DNA of 64,000 nt from Halomonas gemina (GTDB lineage: Bacteria; Pseudomonadota; Gammaproteobacteria; Pseudomonadales; Halomonadaceae): assembly GCF_023554995.1 (NCBI RefSeq), contig NZ_JAMJPK010000010.1, positions 41,364 through 105,363 of the forward strand. Direction: 5' to 3'. The notes beneath the pieces are model-generated. The model saw only the letters and a program-made list of their open reading frames with translations. It made no database searches and was not told where the DNA came from. Below are positions 1 to 8,787 of the stretch, one piece after another. Position numbers and translations under genes: made by a program. Within the stretch, counting starts at the first letter, position 1. Each line of letters begins with the position of its first letter.

Positions 1-22
1 GGTCGCGGGTCGCATGGACACA

Positions 23-1597
23 TCAGGCCGAGGCCGAGTGGGAAGGCCCGCTGGTTTCCGTGACGTACTGCCCGGTGATGGCCTGAACCAGCTTGTCCTC
101 GGATACCGCATCGCCGTCGAATTCGGCCGTCACCCGGCCGTCATACATCGCGATGATGCGGTTGCTGACACCCAGCACCTCGGGCATTTCCGACGAGATC
201 ACCAGTACCGCATAGCCCGACCGGGCCAGTTCCTTGATCAGCGCATGGATCTCGGCCTTGGAGCCCACGTCGATGCCGCGGGTCGGCTCGTCGAGGATCA
301 GCAGCTTGGGGTGGGTGTGCAGCCACTTGCCGATGACGATCTTCTGCTGGTTGCCGCCGCTGAGGTTGCCGACCTTCTGGCGCCAGCTGGGCGTCTTGAT
401 CTTCATCGCCTGCTGGTACTTGTCGTAGACGACCTTCTCTTCCCTGGTCTTCATGAAGCCCATGGAGGAGACACTGCCAAGCGCCGAGAGGGTCATGTTG
501 TCGCGACAGTTCATGCCGAGGATCAGGCCCTGGTCCTTGCGATCCTCAGGCACCAGCGCGATCCCCTCTAACACCGCATCGTGGGTGGAACGGATCGTCT
601 CGACCTTGCCGTCGAGCAGGATCTCGCCGGCCGATGGCTGACGCAGCCCGAAGATCGTCTCGGCGACTTCGGAGCGGCCTGCGCCGACCAGACCGTACAT
701 GCCGACGATCTCGCCCTTACGCACGTTGAAGCTGACGTCCTCGAAGACCCCCTTGACCGTGAGGTTGCGCAACTCGAGCATGTTCTCGCCGAAATCCTTC
801 GGCTTGCTGGCGTGATCGAGTTCGAGGGTCCTGCCGATCATCAGCTTGGTGACTTCGTCCTCGCTGGTCTCGGCCGTATTCAGGGTCCCGTTGTACTCGC
901 CGTCACGCAGGACCGAGATGCGCTGAGAGAGGTAGAAGATCTCGTCCATGCGGTGCGAGATGTAGACGATGCCTACCCCCTGCTCCTGCAGGTTGTGGAT
1001 GATGTCGTAGAGCACCGGTTTCTCGTGGTCGGTCAGTGATGCCGTCGGCTCGTCGAAGACCACGATCCGCGGTGTGAAGACCAGGGCTCGGGCGATCTCG
1101 ACCATCTGCTTCTTGGCAATGGAGAGATTGCTGACCATGTCGCGGGAGCTGAAGGTACACTTGAGGCGATTGAGTATCTCGGTGCTGTCGGCATGCAGCT
1201 TCTTCCAGTCGACGCGGTTGCCCCATTTCAGCGGCAGGCTGCCCAGGAAGATGTTCTCCGCCACCGACATCTCGGGGACCAGCGACTGCTCCTGGTGAAT
1301 CAGCACGATACCGCTCTTCTTGGCCTGCTTGGGGTTCTCGAAGGACTTCTCCTCTCCCGCCAGTATGATCTGGCCCCCGTTGGGCTGGTGCTTGCCGGCC
1401 AGCACCTTCATCAGGGTGGACTTGCCGGCGCCGTTCTCGCCCAGCAGGGCATGCACCTCACCCGCCCTGACGTCGAAGCTGACCTTGTTCAGGGCCACCA
1501 CACCGGGGAACTTCTTGGTGATATCGATCAACGACAGTACGGGGCTCGGGGAATCCGCACCGTGACTGGCGTTCCGGTTCATGGCTGCAGTGCTCAT
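23..1597 (-). CDS. Sugar ABC transporter ATP-binding protein, CUT2 family (MglA/RbsA-like)
   Basis: This is the cytoplasmic ATPase of a carbohydrate importer and has two fused nucleotide-binding domains, as is usual for CUT2 ATPases of about 500 residues (524 here). The first half has a perfect Walker A, GENGAGKST at residues 53-61, and Walker B FDEPTASLT. The second half has signature LSGGNQQK and Walker B LDEPTRGID, but its Walker A is degenerate, which is normal in this family. The start ATG overlaps the upstream permease stop (ATGA) and is preceded by AGGGAG, so translation is probably coupled. It is the last gene of a four-gene minus-strand operon. Sugar specificity cannot be read from the sequence. 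Confidence 0.93.
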   Translation of the reverse strand: MSTAAMNRNASHGADSPSPVLSLIDITKKFPGVVALNKVSFDVRAGEVHALLGENGAGKSTLMKVLAGKHQPNGGQIILAGEEKSFENPKQAKKSGIVLIHQEQSLVPEMSVAENIFLGSLPLKWGNRVDWKKLHADSTEILNRLKCTFSSRDMVSNLSIAKKQMVEIARALVFTPRIVVFDEPTASLTDHEKPVLYDIIHNLQEQGVGIVYISHRMDEIFYLSQRISVLRDGEYNGTLNTAETSEDEVTKLMIGRTLELDHASKPKDFGENMLELRNLTVKGVFEDVSFNVRKGEIVGMYGLVGAGRSEVAETIFGLRQPSAGEILLDGKVETIRSTHDAVLEGIALVPEDRKDQGLILGMNCRDNMTLSALGSVSSMGFMKTREEKVVYDKYQQAMKIKTPSWRQKVGNLSGGNQQKIVIGKWLHTHPKLLILDEPTRGIDVGSKAEIHALIKELARSGYAVLVISSEMPEVLGVSNRIIAMYDGRVTAEFDGDAVSEDKLVQAITGQYVTETSGPSHSASA

Positions 1598-2553
1598 ATG
1601 CTGACTCCCTTGCTGGCATGGACATTGATCCGCTGGTCGATGATCAGCACCGAGATCAGGATGACGCCGAGAATGACCAGCACGTAGAAGGCCGGCACCT
1701 GCATCAGGTTCATGCCGTTACGCAGGATCCCGATGGCCAGCACGCCGCCCAGGGTGCCGGTGATGCTGCCGAATCCGCCTGCCAGCTTGGTGCCGCCGAG
1801 CACTACCGCCGTGATGGTCCAGAGCTCGTAGTCACGACCCAGGTTCGGCGTTGCGGCGCCCATCTGGGTCGCGAGCATCACGCCGGCCAGGGCCGCGAAG
1901 AACCCCACGATCATGAAGTTGATCATCATGTGACGACCGATGCGGATACCCGCATCCAGGGCGGCCTCGGGGTTGCCGCCCACGGCGAAGGTATTGCGCC
2001 CATGGCCGGTCTTCTTCAGCACCAGATGCATCACCAGGGTGCAGATGAGGAAGATGATGGCGAGTACGGGAAACGGCCCGATCGAGGCGACCCCGAAGTC
2101 GGAGAAGGCGAAATTGGTGGCGTAGAAGGACTGCTCTTCGGTGTAGACGAAGATGAGGCCACGGATACCGATCATGGCCCCCAGGGTCACAATGAAGGCG
2201 TTGACGCCGGTCTTCCAGACGATCAGGCCATTGATGGCGCCCAACACGAGGCCCGATGCCAGAGCGGCGATGACCGCGATGGTGATGCCATAGTCCTGAA
2301 GACCGACCGACAATGATGCCGCCAGCCCCAGGACGGCACCTACCGAGAGATCAATGTTGCCGTTGATCATCACGTAGGTCATGCCCAGGGCAATCAGCCC
2401 GATGGTCGAGGTCTGAACCAGGATATTGGTCAGGTTACCGACCGAGAGGAAGTACTCCGACATAAAGCTGAAGAAGACGGTAATGGCGATGACAAATACC
2501 CAGATCGGCTGGATAAAGCCACTGCCCTTTAGAAAATCCTTCATGTTAATCAT
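1594..2553 (-). CDS. Sugar ABC transporter permease 1 (RbsC/CUT2-like)
   Basis: This is an inner-membrane permease of 319 residues, the usual length for RbsC-like proteins, with hydrophobic segments throughout. The family hallmark GNIDLSVG lies near residue 65, and GGTKLAGGFGSI lies in the C-terminal half. The open frame extends further upstream, but that extension runs across the end of the preceding permease gene and does not look like protein. The start MINMKDF lies only 14 bases after that gene's stop, and I chose it for that reason; an ATG three codons downstream is also possible. It pairs with the adjacent second permease, presumably as a heterodimer, and overlaps the ATPase start by four bases. 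Confidence 0.88.
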   Translation of the reverse strand: MINMKDFLKGSGFIQPIWVFVIAITVFFSFMSEYFLSVGNLTNILVQTSTIGLIALGMTYVMINGNIDLSVGAVLGLAASLSVGLQDYGITIAVIAALASGLVLGAINGLIVWKTGVNAFIVTLGAMIGIRGLIFVYTEEQSFYATNFAFSDFGVASIGPFPVLAIIFLICTLVMHLVLKKTGHGRNTFAVGGNPEAALDAGIRIGRHMMINFMIVGFFAALAGVMLATQMGAATPNLGRDYELWTITAVVLGGTKLAGGFGSITGTLGGVLAIGILRNGMNLMQVPAFYVLVILGVILISVLIIDQRINVHASKGVSI

Positions 2554-2567
2554 GTTGATCACCAGGT

Positions 2568-3578
2568 TCAGGAGTGAGTCGTGAACAGACGCTTGCGCTT
2601 GTTGGCAAGATCCAGCCACACCGCCAGGATGATGATCACCCAGGTGACGAGCCATTGGGTGTAATAGGGATACCCCAACAGCAGCAGGCCGTTCTGGATG
2701 AAGCCCAGGATCAGTACCCCGACGATCGTCTTCCAGATGCTGCCTGCCCCACCCAACAGGCTGGTTCCCCCGAGAATGATCCCGGCCAGCACCAGCAATT
2801 CGTAGCCCTGCCCGACGTTGTTCTGGGAACCCATGACCCGCGAGCCCAGAACCAGTGCAGCACAGGCCACGCAGAAGGCCGAGATCAGGTAGGTACTGAA
2901 TACGCACCAGTTCTTGCGGATACCGGAATACACGGCCGCGGCCGGGTTACCGCCGACGGCGAAGATGCGCCGACCATAGCTGGTGTAGGACATGACGATC
3001 TGCATGATGATCGCCAGCACGGCAAAGAGGATTACCGGGACCGCGATACCCAGCACATAGCCTCGTCCGAAGAAGGCGAACCAGGTGCCGCTCTGGTTGG
3101 CGATATCGACGTTCTTCCCGCCACTATAGATCAGCACCAGCCCCTGGATCGCCGACAGCATCGCCAGGGTAACGATCAGCGAATTCAGCCGCATGAAGCC
3201 GATCAGGAAGCCGTTGACGGCCCCGATCAACAGCGTGAAGACGAACATCAGGATGATGGCACCGGTTGGGCCGATCTTGTCATGCAGATCGACGACCAGC
3301 ACCGTCGAGAAGGAGAGCATCGACCCGACGGAGAGGTCCAGGTTACCGCCGATGATGACCACCGTGACACCTACGGCAATGATGCCGATGATCGAAGCCT
3401 GACGCACCACCGTCATGATATTTGACTGGGAGAGAAACTGTTCGGAGAACAGCGAGAAAGCGAACATGCAGATAAGAAAGAAGACCAGGATACCCTGAGC
3501 GGAAAGAAAGTTCAGGAGACCTGCCTTATACTTCTTATTCAGCATGATGGCTTGTTTACCTTGTTCTACAGAAGCCAT
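2568..3578 (-). CDS. Sugar ABC transporter permease 2 (RbsC/CUT2-like)
   Basis: This is the second CUT2 permease of the operon (336 residues), clearly related to but distinct from its neighbour. It has GGNLDLSVGS near residue 75 and GGTSLLGGAGS towards the C terminus, with about eight to ten hydrophobic segments. The start MASVEQG is set by a good GGTGAG ribosome site five bases upstream. The longer frame runs back into the intergenic region, through an inverted repeat, and is rejected. It lies downstream of the binding-protein gene across a 246-base gap that contains a hairpin. Two different permeases suggest a heterodimeric channel, as in LsrCD. Confidence 0.88.
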   Translation of the reverse strand: MASVEQGKQAIMLNKKYKAGLLNFLSAQGILVFFLICMFAFSLFSEQFLSQSNIMTVVRQASIIGIIAVGVTVVIIGGNLDLSVGSMLSFSTVLVVDLHDKIGPTGAIILMFVFTLLIGAVNGFLIGFMRLNSLIVTLAMLSAIQGLVLIYSGGKNVDIANQSGTWFAFFGRGYVLGIAVPVILFAVLAIIMQIVMSYTSYGRRIFAVGGNPAAAVYSGIRKNWCVFSTYLISAFCVACAALVLGSRVMGSQNNVGQGYELLVLAGIILGGTSLLGGAGSIWKTIVGVLILGFIQNGLLLLGYPYYTQWLVTWVIIILAVWLDLANKRKRLFTTHS

Positions 3579-3641
3579 GATACTCACCTTTATTGGCACT
3601 ACTGACTGAAGGCCAGGATGCTTCCGTTGCAGTCGTCGCCC

Positions 3642-3669
3642 CGATGGCATGCCCGGGAGCATGCCATCG
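3642..3669 (-). promoter_or_regulatory. Intercistronic hairpin between binding-protein and permease genes
   Basis: This is a perfect 11-bp inverted repeat, CGATGGCATGC / GCATGCCATCG, separated by six bases (CCGGGA). It has no T-tract on either strand, so it is a poor intrinsic terminator. Its place just after the binding-protein gene suggests an mRNA-stabilising or attenuating stem that lets the binding protein be made in excess, as known for malE-malF. That role is inferred. Confidence 0.55.
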
Positions 3670-3824
3670 ATCCGAGAAAACTCGTGGCCATTTGGCATGG
3701 CAGACGGAACAGAGTGTCGTTCCTGGTGTTCCGAAAGAAGAGTCTTTATCAAATATTCCGGAACCACTGTCCCCGGGTCACCTGAGAAGGCCAAGCCCCC
3801 TGCGTGACCCGAGAACCCCGAAGC

Positions 3825-4763
3825 TTAGAAAACGGGTTTGTCGAACTCGGCCAGGTTGTCGGCGGTGATCTTGGGTGTCTCGAAGAAGTTCATCTTCGGC
3901 ACCTCTTCACCCGCCAGGACATCGAGGGCGGTCTGGAGGGCCGCTTCCGCGTCATCGACCGGTGACTGATAGATGGAGCCGTAGTACTCGCCACGCTCGA
4001 TGGCCTCGTAACCCACGGCGAAATTGGTGGCACCGATGAACACGATCTCGTCGGCCCGGCCGGCGCTCTTGGCCGCGTTCAGGGCACCGACACCCATGTT
4101 GTCATCCCCGGCATAGACGCCGTCGATGTCATCGTATTTGGTGAGGAAGTTCTCCATGACCCGCTGGGCCTTCTCACGGTTCCAGTCGGCGGGCTGGGTC
4201 TCCACGAGTTCGACGCCGGGGCACGCCTCGGGCAGTCGCTCCTCAAAGCCCTTGGCACGCTCCATGGCAGTGGTATACCCCGGCTGACCGGTGATCTGCA
4301 CGACCCGTCCCTCACCGTCGAGGGCTTCGCACATCATCTCGGCAGAAGAGGCCCCCTGCTGGACATTGTCGGGGCCCGAGAAGGCCGCAATGTAGTCAAG
4401 GCCCGCCTCGGCGATCTTGGAGTTGGTTACCACGACGGGGATGCCGGCCTTGTGGGCCTGGCGGATGGCGGGGATTACCGCCTGTCCGTTGGTCGGCCAG
4501 ATGATGATGGCATCGACACGCTGCTGGATGAGATTGCGCACCTGGCCGATCTGGCGAGCGACATCGCCGCCGGCATCGAGCACGACGACGTCTACATTGC
4601 CTTGCTTGGCGGCGGCTTGCTCGAAGGCACTTTCATAGGTCGTCTGGTAGCTGTCGACACCGACATTGTTCTGGGTGATGCCGATCCGATAGGACTCCTC
4701 GGCCTGGGCGAGGCCCGCGGAGAGAATCATGACACTGGTGGCTAGCGCTGTTTTGTAGATCAT
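3825..4763 (-). CDS. Sugar ABC transporter periplasmic substrate-binding protein
   Basis: This is a periplasmic ligand-binding protein (312 residues) of the type 1 LacI/RbsB-like fold (Peripla_BP_4). It has a clear Sec signal peptide, with a basic start, a hydrophobic core and cleavage after AGLAQA near residue 21. Typical features follow: DAGGDVARQIGQVRNLI, VDAIIIWPTNG and a DGVYAGDDNMGVGA segment near residue 200. A strong AGGTGA ribosome site precedes the ATG. It is the first gene of the operon and feeds the two permeases and the double ATPase. The ligand is probably a sugar or polyol, but the sequence does not say which. Confidence 0.9.
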   Translation of the reverse strand: MIYKTALATSVMILSAGLAQAEESYRIGITQNNVGVDSYQTTYESAFEQAAAKQGNVDVVVLDAGGDVARQIGQVRNLIQQRVDAIIIWPTNGQAVIPAIRQAHKAGIPVVVTNSKIAEAGLDYIAAFSGPDNVQQGASSAEMMCEALDGEGRVVQITGQPGYTTAMERAKGFEERLPEACPGVELVETQPADWNREKAQRVMENFLTKYDDIDGVYAGDDNMGVGALNAAKSAGRADEIVFIGATNFAVGYEAIERGEYYGSIYQSPVDDAEAALQTALDVLAGEEVPKMNFFETPKITADNLAEFDKPVF

Positions 4764-5138
4764 GTTGTCACCTGCTTTGTTTTAGTTGGACTCACCGACT
4801 CGCCGGAGCGGCTTGTCAGGGTCAGGTGAGCTTAGTGCCGTGGCTTGATTCACCGCAACGCGACCATCCCGGCGAAATGACCATTTTGGCTATTTTGCCG
4901 TCGCCAGGCGCCACATCCTGGGGCAACAGCGAGGAATGCCGGATTCATTCGTCACTAACCCTTGGTTGTATAAACAGAAAGTATCGGGCAGGCGTTACCG
5001 AAGGATCACTCGGTAACGGGACATCACTGGTGCAGACGCAGGGCGCCCCGCCCGTCGATGACGGGCGGGGCGCCGTGGTTTCCATTCCGGGAATCACCGA
5101 GAGAGGGGTGGGCGGAGGGTCCGGGCCTCCGGCGTCAG
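4764..5138. other. Gene-poor region upstream of the sugar transporter operon
   Basis: No credible coding frame exists on either strand. The part next to 4763 must hold the promoter of the sugar operon, reading leftwards; an A/T-rich patch at about 4873-4900 is the most likely area, but I could not define clear -35 and -10 boxes. The segment also contains the strong palindrome annotated at 5042-5074. Confidence 0.5.
5042..5074. terminator. Orphan GC-rich perfect hairpin
   Basis: This is a 15-bp perfect inverted repeat, GGCGCCCCGCCCGTC and its complement, around a three-base GAT loop. It resembles the terminator at 14196-14230 in sequence and size. No intact gene ends beside it. On the minus strand it lies about 65 bases beyond the stop of the possible gene remnant at 5139-5278, so it may be that lost gene's terminator. 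There is no U-tract. Confidence 0.5.
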
Positions 5139-5278
5139 TCATCCCGCGGCGAAGAGGACCTCATGGGCGAGGTAGATCGCGTCGCGGGTAATCCGTTTCT
5201 CGAGACGCCTTCACACCAGGCAACCCGTTCGCCATCACGCTCGACGAGGTCGTCACGGTCGGCATTGACCTCCTCCAG
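5139..5278 (-). pseudogene. Possible remnant of a gene 3' end
   Basis: Two short minus-strand frames, each with coding-like third-position G/C bias, read LEEVNADRDDLVERDGERVA (then WCEG) and, one base out of phase, LEKRITRDAIYLAHEVLFAAG before a stop. A single-base change near 5205 would join them into one protein tail. An in-frame stop lies just upstream of 5278, so no full gene remains. I do not recognise the family. This could be chance; the argument is codon bias plus the hairpin just downstream. Confidence 0.25.
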
Positions 5279-5336
5279 GGACTAACGCCTTTATACGTGC
5301 TCTATCAGATACCCCGTCTGCACGCCTCGAGGGGAG

Positions 5337-8330
5337 TCATTGCGGATCCTCCTGCGGCTCCAGCAGTTGCTGCCAGGCCTCGATCACCACCTGGCGGTGC
5401 TCCTGGAACGCCTCGTCGCGTCCGCGAACGGGCTCGCGGGTCAGCGAGGCGCGATGGGCGGCGCTGCGCAGGGCCAGGTATGCGTCGCGCAGTCGCTGGC
5501 ATGTCTCGGCCGGCAGGCGCTCGGTGGCTTCCAGGGTCTCGAGGATGCGCATGTTGTCGCTGTAGGCCAGCAGTACCGGCGCCTCATGGCCCATGGCCAG
5601 CACGGCGTACTGGCAGAGGAATTCGAGGTCGACCATCCCACCGGGGTCGTGCTTGAGATCGAACTCGCCCTCCCCGCTCTTGCCGCCCAGGTGGTCGCGC
5701 ATCTTGTGGCGCATCTTCACCACCTCCTCGCGCAGCGCCTCGAGGTCGCGCTCACGGCCGAGGATCTCGCCGCGAATCGCGTCGAAGCCCTCGGCCAGCC
5801 GCGGATGCCCGGCCACCACCCGGGCCCGAACCAGGGCCTGGTGCTCCCAGGTCCAGGCCTGCTCGCGCTGGTAGTCGGCGAAGGCCGAAAGCGTCGCGAC
5901 CAGCAGCCCCGAGTTGCCCGAGGGGCGCAGGCGCATGTCCACCTCGTAGAGGCTGCCCGCCGGCGTCACCGCGGTCAGCAGGTGAATGATGCGCTGGCCC
6001 AGCCGGGTGAAGAAGACCGCGTTGTCGATGGGACGCTTGCCGTCGGTGGCCCCCTGGGTAGCGCCGTCATGGAGGAACACCAGGTCCAGGTCGGAGCCGT
6101 AGCCCAGCTCGATCCCGCCCAGCTTGCCGTAGCCGACCACCAGGAATTCGGGCTCGCTGTCGCAGCGCCCACCCTCGCGACGTTCCGGGAAGCCGTGCTT
6201 GCGGGTCAGGTGCTTCCAGGCCATGGCCAGCACCGCCTCCAGGATCACCTCGGCGATGTAGGTGAGGTAGTCGCTGACCTTCATCAGGTGGCGGGTTCCG
6301 GCAATGTCGGAGGCCGCCACATGCAGTACCTGGGCATGTTTGAAGACGCGCAGCGCCTCGAGCTGGGCCTCCTCGTCATCCTCGGGAAGCCGCCCCAGGG
6401 CCTGTCGCAGCTCGTCGGCCAGGCGCTCCTTGTCGGCCGGCGTATAGAGGGTCTCCGGGGTCAGCAGCTCGTCGAGCAGGATGGGATACCGGGCGAGCTG
6501 GCTGGCGATCCAGGGGCTGGCGCTGCACAGCTTCATCAGATGCCCCAGGGCATCCGGGTTCTCGCGCAGCAGCGCCAGGTAGGCGGTGCGTCGCAACACC
6601 GCCTCGACCAGCGGCAGCACCCGCTCCAGGGCCATGTCGGGGGTCTCGCTGGTGGTCACGGCATCGAGCAGCAGCGGCATGAGGGCCTCGAGTCGCTCGA
6701 AGCCGATGCGCTGCATGGCCTGCACCTGGCGCGACTGGCGCAGTGCCCGCAGCCGGCGCAGGGCGGCATCCGGTTCCGCCAGGCCGGCCTCCTCCAGCAG
6801 CTCCCGGGCCTCGTCCTCCTCGAGCTCGCCGTGCCACAGTGCGCGCCACTCCTCCAGGCCGACGGCGCCGGGGGCCTGGTCGGCGTCAATGGCCTCGTCG
6901 ACCTCCTCCTCGGGCTCGGCGATCACCGCATCGAAATGCCGGCGCACCCGCTCCCGCACCTCGTCGAGGCGGGCCATCACCGCCGGCCAGTCCTCCATGT
7001 CGAGCGCCAGGGCCACGCGCTCGCGGTCGATGTCGTCATCGGGCAGGGTCTGAGTCTGGCGGTCCTCCAGGGCCTGCAGCACATGTTCCAGGTCACGCAG
7101 GAAGGCGTAGTCGGGGGTCAACTCCTCGACCACCTCCCGGGGCAGCAGGCCAAGCTCGGGCAGGCGTTCCAGGGCGGTCTTCAGCGACGTGACCTGCAGC
7201 TCGGTGTCACGGCCGCCGCGGATCAGCTGGAAGGCCTGGACCACGAACTCCACCTCGCGGATGCCCCCGGGGCCGAGCTTGATGTTGCCCTGCATGCCCT
7301 TGCGCCGGACCTCGCGATTGATCATCGACTTGAGCTCGCGCAGCGACTCGATGGCGCCGAAATCCAGGTACCGGCGATAGACGAAGGGGCGCAGGCTAGA
7401 GAGCAGCTCGGCGCCCGCGCCCAGGTCGCCGGCCACCGGCCGCGCCTTGAGCATGGCGTAGCGCTCCCACTCGCGCCCCTGGTCCTGGTAGTAGCCGGCC
7501 AGCGAGGAGAAGCTGCCCACCAGGGGGCCGCCGTCGCCCAGCGGGCGCAGGCGCATGTCGACGCGAAAGGCGAAGCCGTCGGCGGTCACCGCGTCCAGGG
7601 CAGTGATCAGCCGCTGGCCGAGCTTGGTGAAATACTCCTGGTGCTCCAGGGACTTGCGCCCGCCCTCGGTCTCGCCCTTCTCGGGGAAGGCGAAGATCAG
7701 GTCGATGTCGGAGGAGAGGTTCAGCTCGCCGGCGCCGAGCTTGCCCATGCCCAGCACCACCAGCCGCTGCTCGCTGCCGTCGCGACGCGGGGCGGGGCGC
7801 CCCCAGCGCGGCGCAAGATGGGCCTCGAGCCAGGTCAGGGCCCCCTCCAGGCAGGTCTCGGCGAGCCGCGACACCGCCCCGCTGGTGTGCCACATGTCGA
7901 TGCCCGGGGGGCGGGTCAGGTCACGCCAGACGATGCCCAGCATCCGCGCACGACGAAAGCGGCGAATGGCGCCATGCAGGGCCGCCTCGTCCTCGGCGGC
8001 CTCCAGCCGCTCGTCGAGCCACTCGCGCAGGGCCTCAGCGGAGGGCGTCGTCTCCAGCTCGCCGCTGGCATCCAGGTGCAACAGCCACTCCGGGTAGCGC
8101 ACCAGGGTCTCGGCAGCGAAGGTCGAGATGGCCAGCACCCGCGCCAGCTGATACCGCCGCGCGTCGGACAGCGCCAGCCAGTCCTCCAGCGGTGAGTCGC
8201 TGCCGTTCATCTCGGCCAGGTTGTCGGCCTGCTCCAGCGAGCTCGCCAGCCGGTCGCGGGCATGCGCCAGGGGAGCCCTCAGGGGCTCGGGAATGTCATC
8301 CAGCGGCAGGAAGTCATCGGGCAGGGCCAT
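5337..8330 (-). CDS. glnE: Bifunctional glutamine synthetase adenylyltransferase/adenylyl-removing enzyme
   Basis: GlnE reversibly adenylylates glutamine synthetase in response to PII and so tunes nitrogen assimilation. The protein has 997 residues, slightly longer than the usual 945-980. It has two nucleotidyltransferase domains, each with its acidic signature: SSDIDLIFAF at about residues 206-215 (removase half) and YGSDLDLVFLHD at about 744-755 (transferase half). An acidic linker lies near 480-510. The start ATG gives the expected N terminus; the ribosome site (GAGACG) is modest. It lies downstream of dgkA on the same strand and is followed by the gene-poor gap. Nothing indicates loss of either activity. 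Confidence 0.96.
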   Translation of the reverse strand: MALPDDFLPLDDIPEPLRAPLAHARDRLASSLEQADNLAEMNGSDSPLEDWLALSDARRYQLARVLAISTFAAETLVRYPEWLLHLDASGELETTPSAEALREWLDERLEAAEDEAALHGAIRRFRRARMLGIVWRDLTRPPGIDMWHTSGAVSRLAETCLEGALTWLEAHLAPRWGRPAPRRDGSEQRLVVLGMGKLGAGELNLSSDIDLIFAFPEKGETEGGRKSLEHQEYFTKLGQRLITALDAVTADGFAFRVDMRLRPLGDGGPLVGSFSSLAGYYQDQGREWERYAMLKARPVAGDLGAGAELLSSLRPFVYRRYLDFGAIESLRELKSMINREVRRKGMQGNIKLGPGGIREVEFVVQAFQLIRGGRDTELQVTSLKTALERLPELGLLPREVVEELTPDYAFLRDLEHVLQALEDRQTQTLPDDDIDRERVALALDMEDWPAVMARLDEVRERVRRHFDAVIAEPEEEVDEAIDADQAPGAVGLEEWRALWHGELEEDEARELLEEAGLAEPDAALRRLRALRQSRQVQAMQRIGFERLEALMPLLLDAVTTSETPDMALERVLPLVEAVLRRTAYLALLRENPDALGHLMKLCSASPWIASQLARYPILLDELLTPETLYTPADKERLADELRQALGRLPEDDEEAQLEALRVFKHAQVLHVAASDIAGTRHLMKVSDYLTYIAEVILEAVLAMAWKHLTRKHGFPERREGGRCDSEPEFLVVGYGKLGGIELGYGSDLDLVFLHDGATQGATDGKRPIDNAVFFTRLGQRIIHLLTAVTPAGSLYEVDMRLRPSGNSGLLVATLSAFADYQREQAWTWEHQALVRARVVAGHPRLAEGFDAIRGEILGRERDLEALREEVVKMRHKMRDHLGGKSGEGEFDLKHDPGGMVDLEFLCQYAVLAMGHEAPVLLAYSDNMRILETLEATERLPAETCQRLRDAYLALRSAAHRASLTREPVRGRDEAFQEHRQVVIEAWQQLLEPQEDPQ

Positions 8331-8397
8331 GGGCGTCTCGCATCCGGTTCTTGAATGCCTCCAGCATAGCGAAGCCAGCCTCGCCCCATAACCCGGC

Positions 8398-8769
8398 CTA
8401 GGTGAGGAATTTCTCCCAGGCCAATAACCCCCAGGTCAGGCCGACGAGGATCAGCGAGAGCATCACCGCCGCCGAGCCGATGTCCTTGGCGCGCCCCGAG
8501 AGCTCATGGTGCTCGGTGCCGATGCGGTCCACCACGTTCTCGATGGCGCTGTTGAGCAGTTCCACGATCAGCACCAGCAGGCAGCTGCCCACCAGCAGGA
8601 TCCACTCCACCGGCCCCTGGCCGATCCACCAGGCGAGCGGCAGCAGGACCACGCAGATCCCGAGTTCCTGCCGGAAGGCCGCCTCGTTGCGAAAGGCCGC
8701 GCTGAGCCCCTTGAGGGAATAGCGGGTGGAGTGCACCAGGTGCTGCCAGCCGGTGTGCCCTGGCTTCAT
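8398..8769 (-). CDS. dgkA: Diacylglycerol kinase
   Basis: This is a small integral-membrane kinase (123 residues, the family length) that phosphorylates diacylglycerol to phosphatidate, recycling lipid released when osmoregulated glucans and lipopolysaccharide are modified. The sequence shows the family's NEAAFRQE motif near residue 28 and the catalytic segment ELLNSAIENVVDRIG near residues 69-83, with three predicted membrane helices. It is minus strand, 18 bases downstream of dacB and 67 bases upstream of glnE, so the three may share a transcript. Confidence 0.95.
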   Translation of the reverse strand: MKPGHTGWQHLVHSTRYSLKGLSAAFRNEAAFRQELGICVVLLPLAWWIGQGPVEWILLVGSCLLVLIVELLNSAIENVVDRIGTEHHELSGRAKDIGSAAVMLSLILVGLTWGLLAWEKFLT

Positions 8770-8787
8770 GTCGCGCGCTCCGGGGTA

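Noticed and set aside
4826..5191. A 121-codon plus-strand frame in the gap before glnE
   Set aside because: It runs straight through the 15-bp palindrome, has no ribosome site or motif, and its translation is compositionally biased.
5340..8195. A 951-codon open frame opposite glnE
   Set aside because: Same cause: antisense shadow of a long G/C-rich gene, with no recognisable motif.
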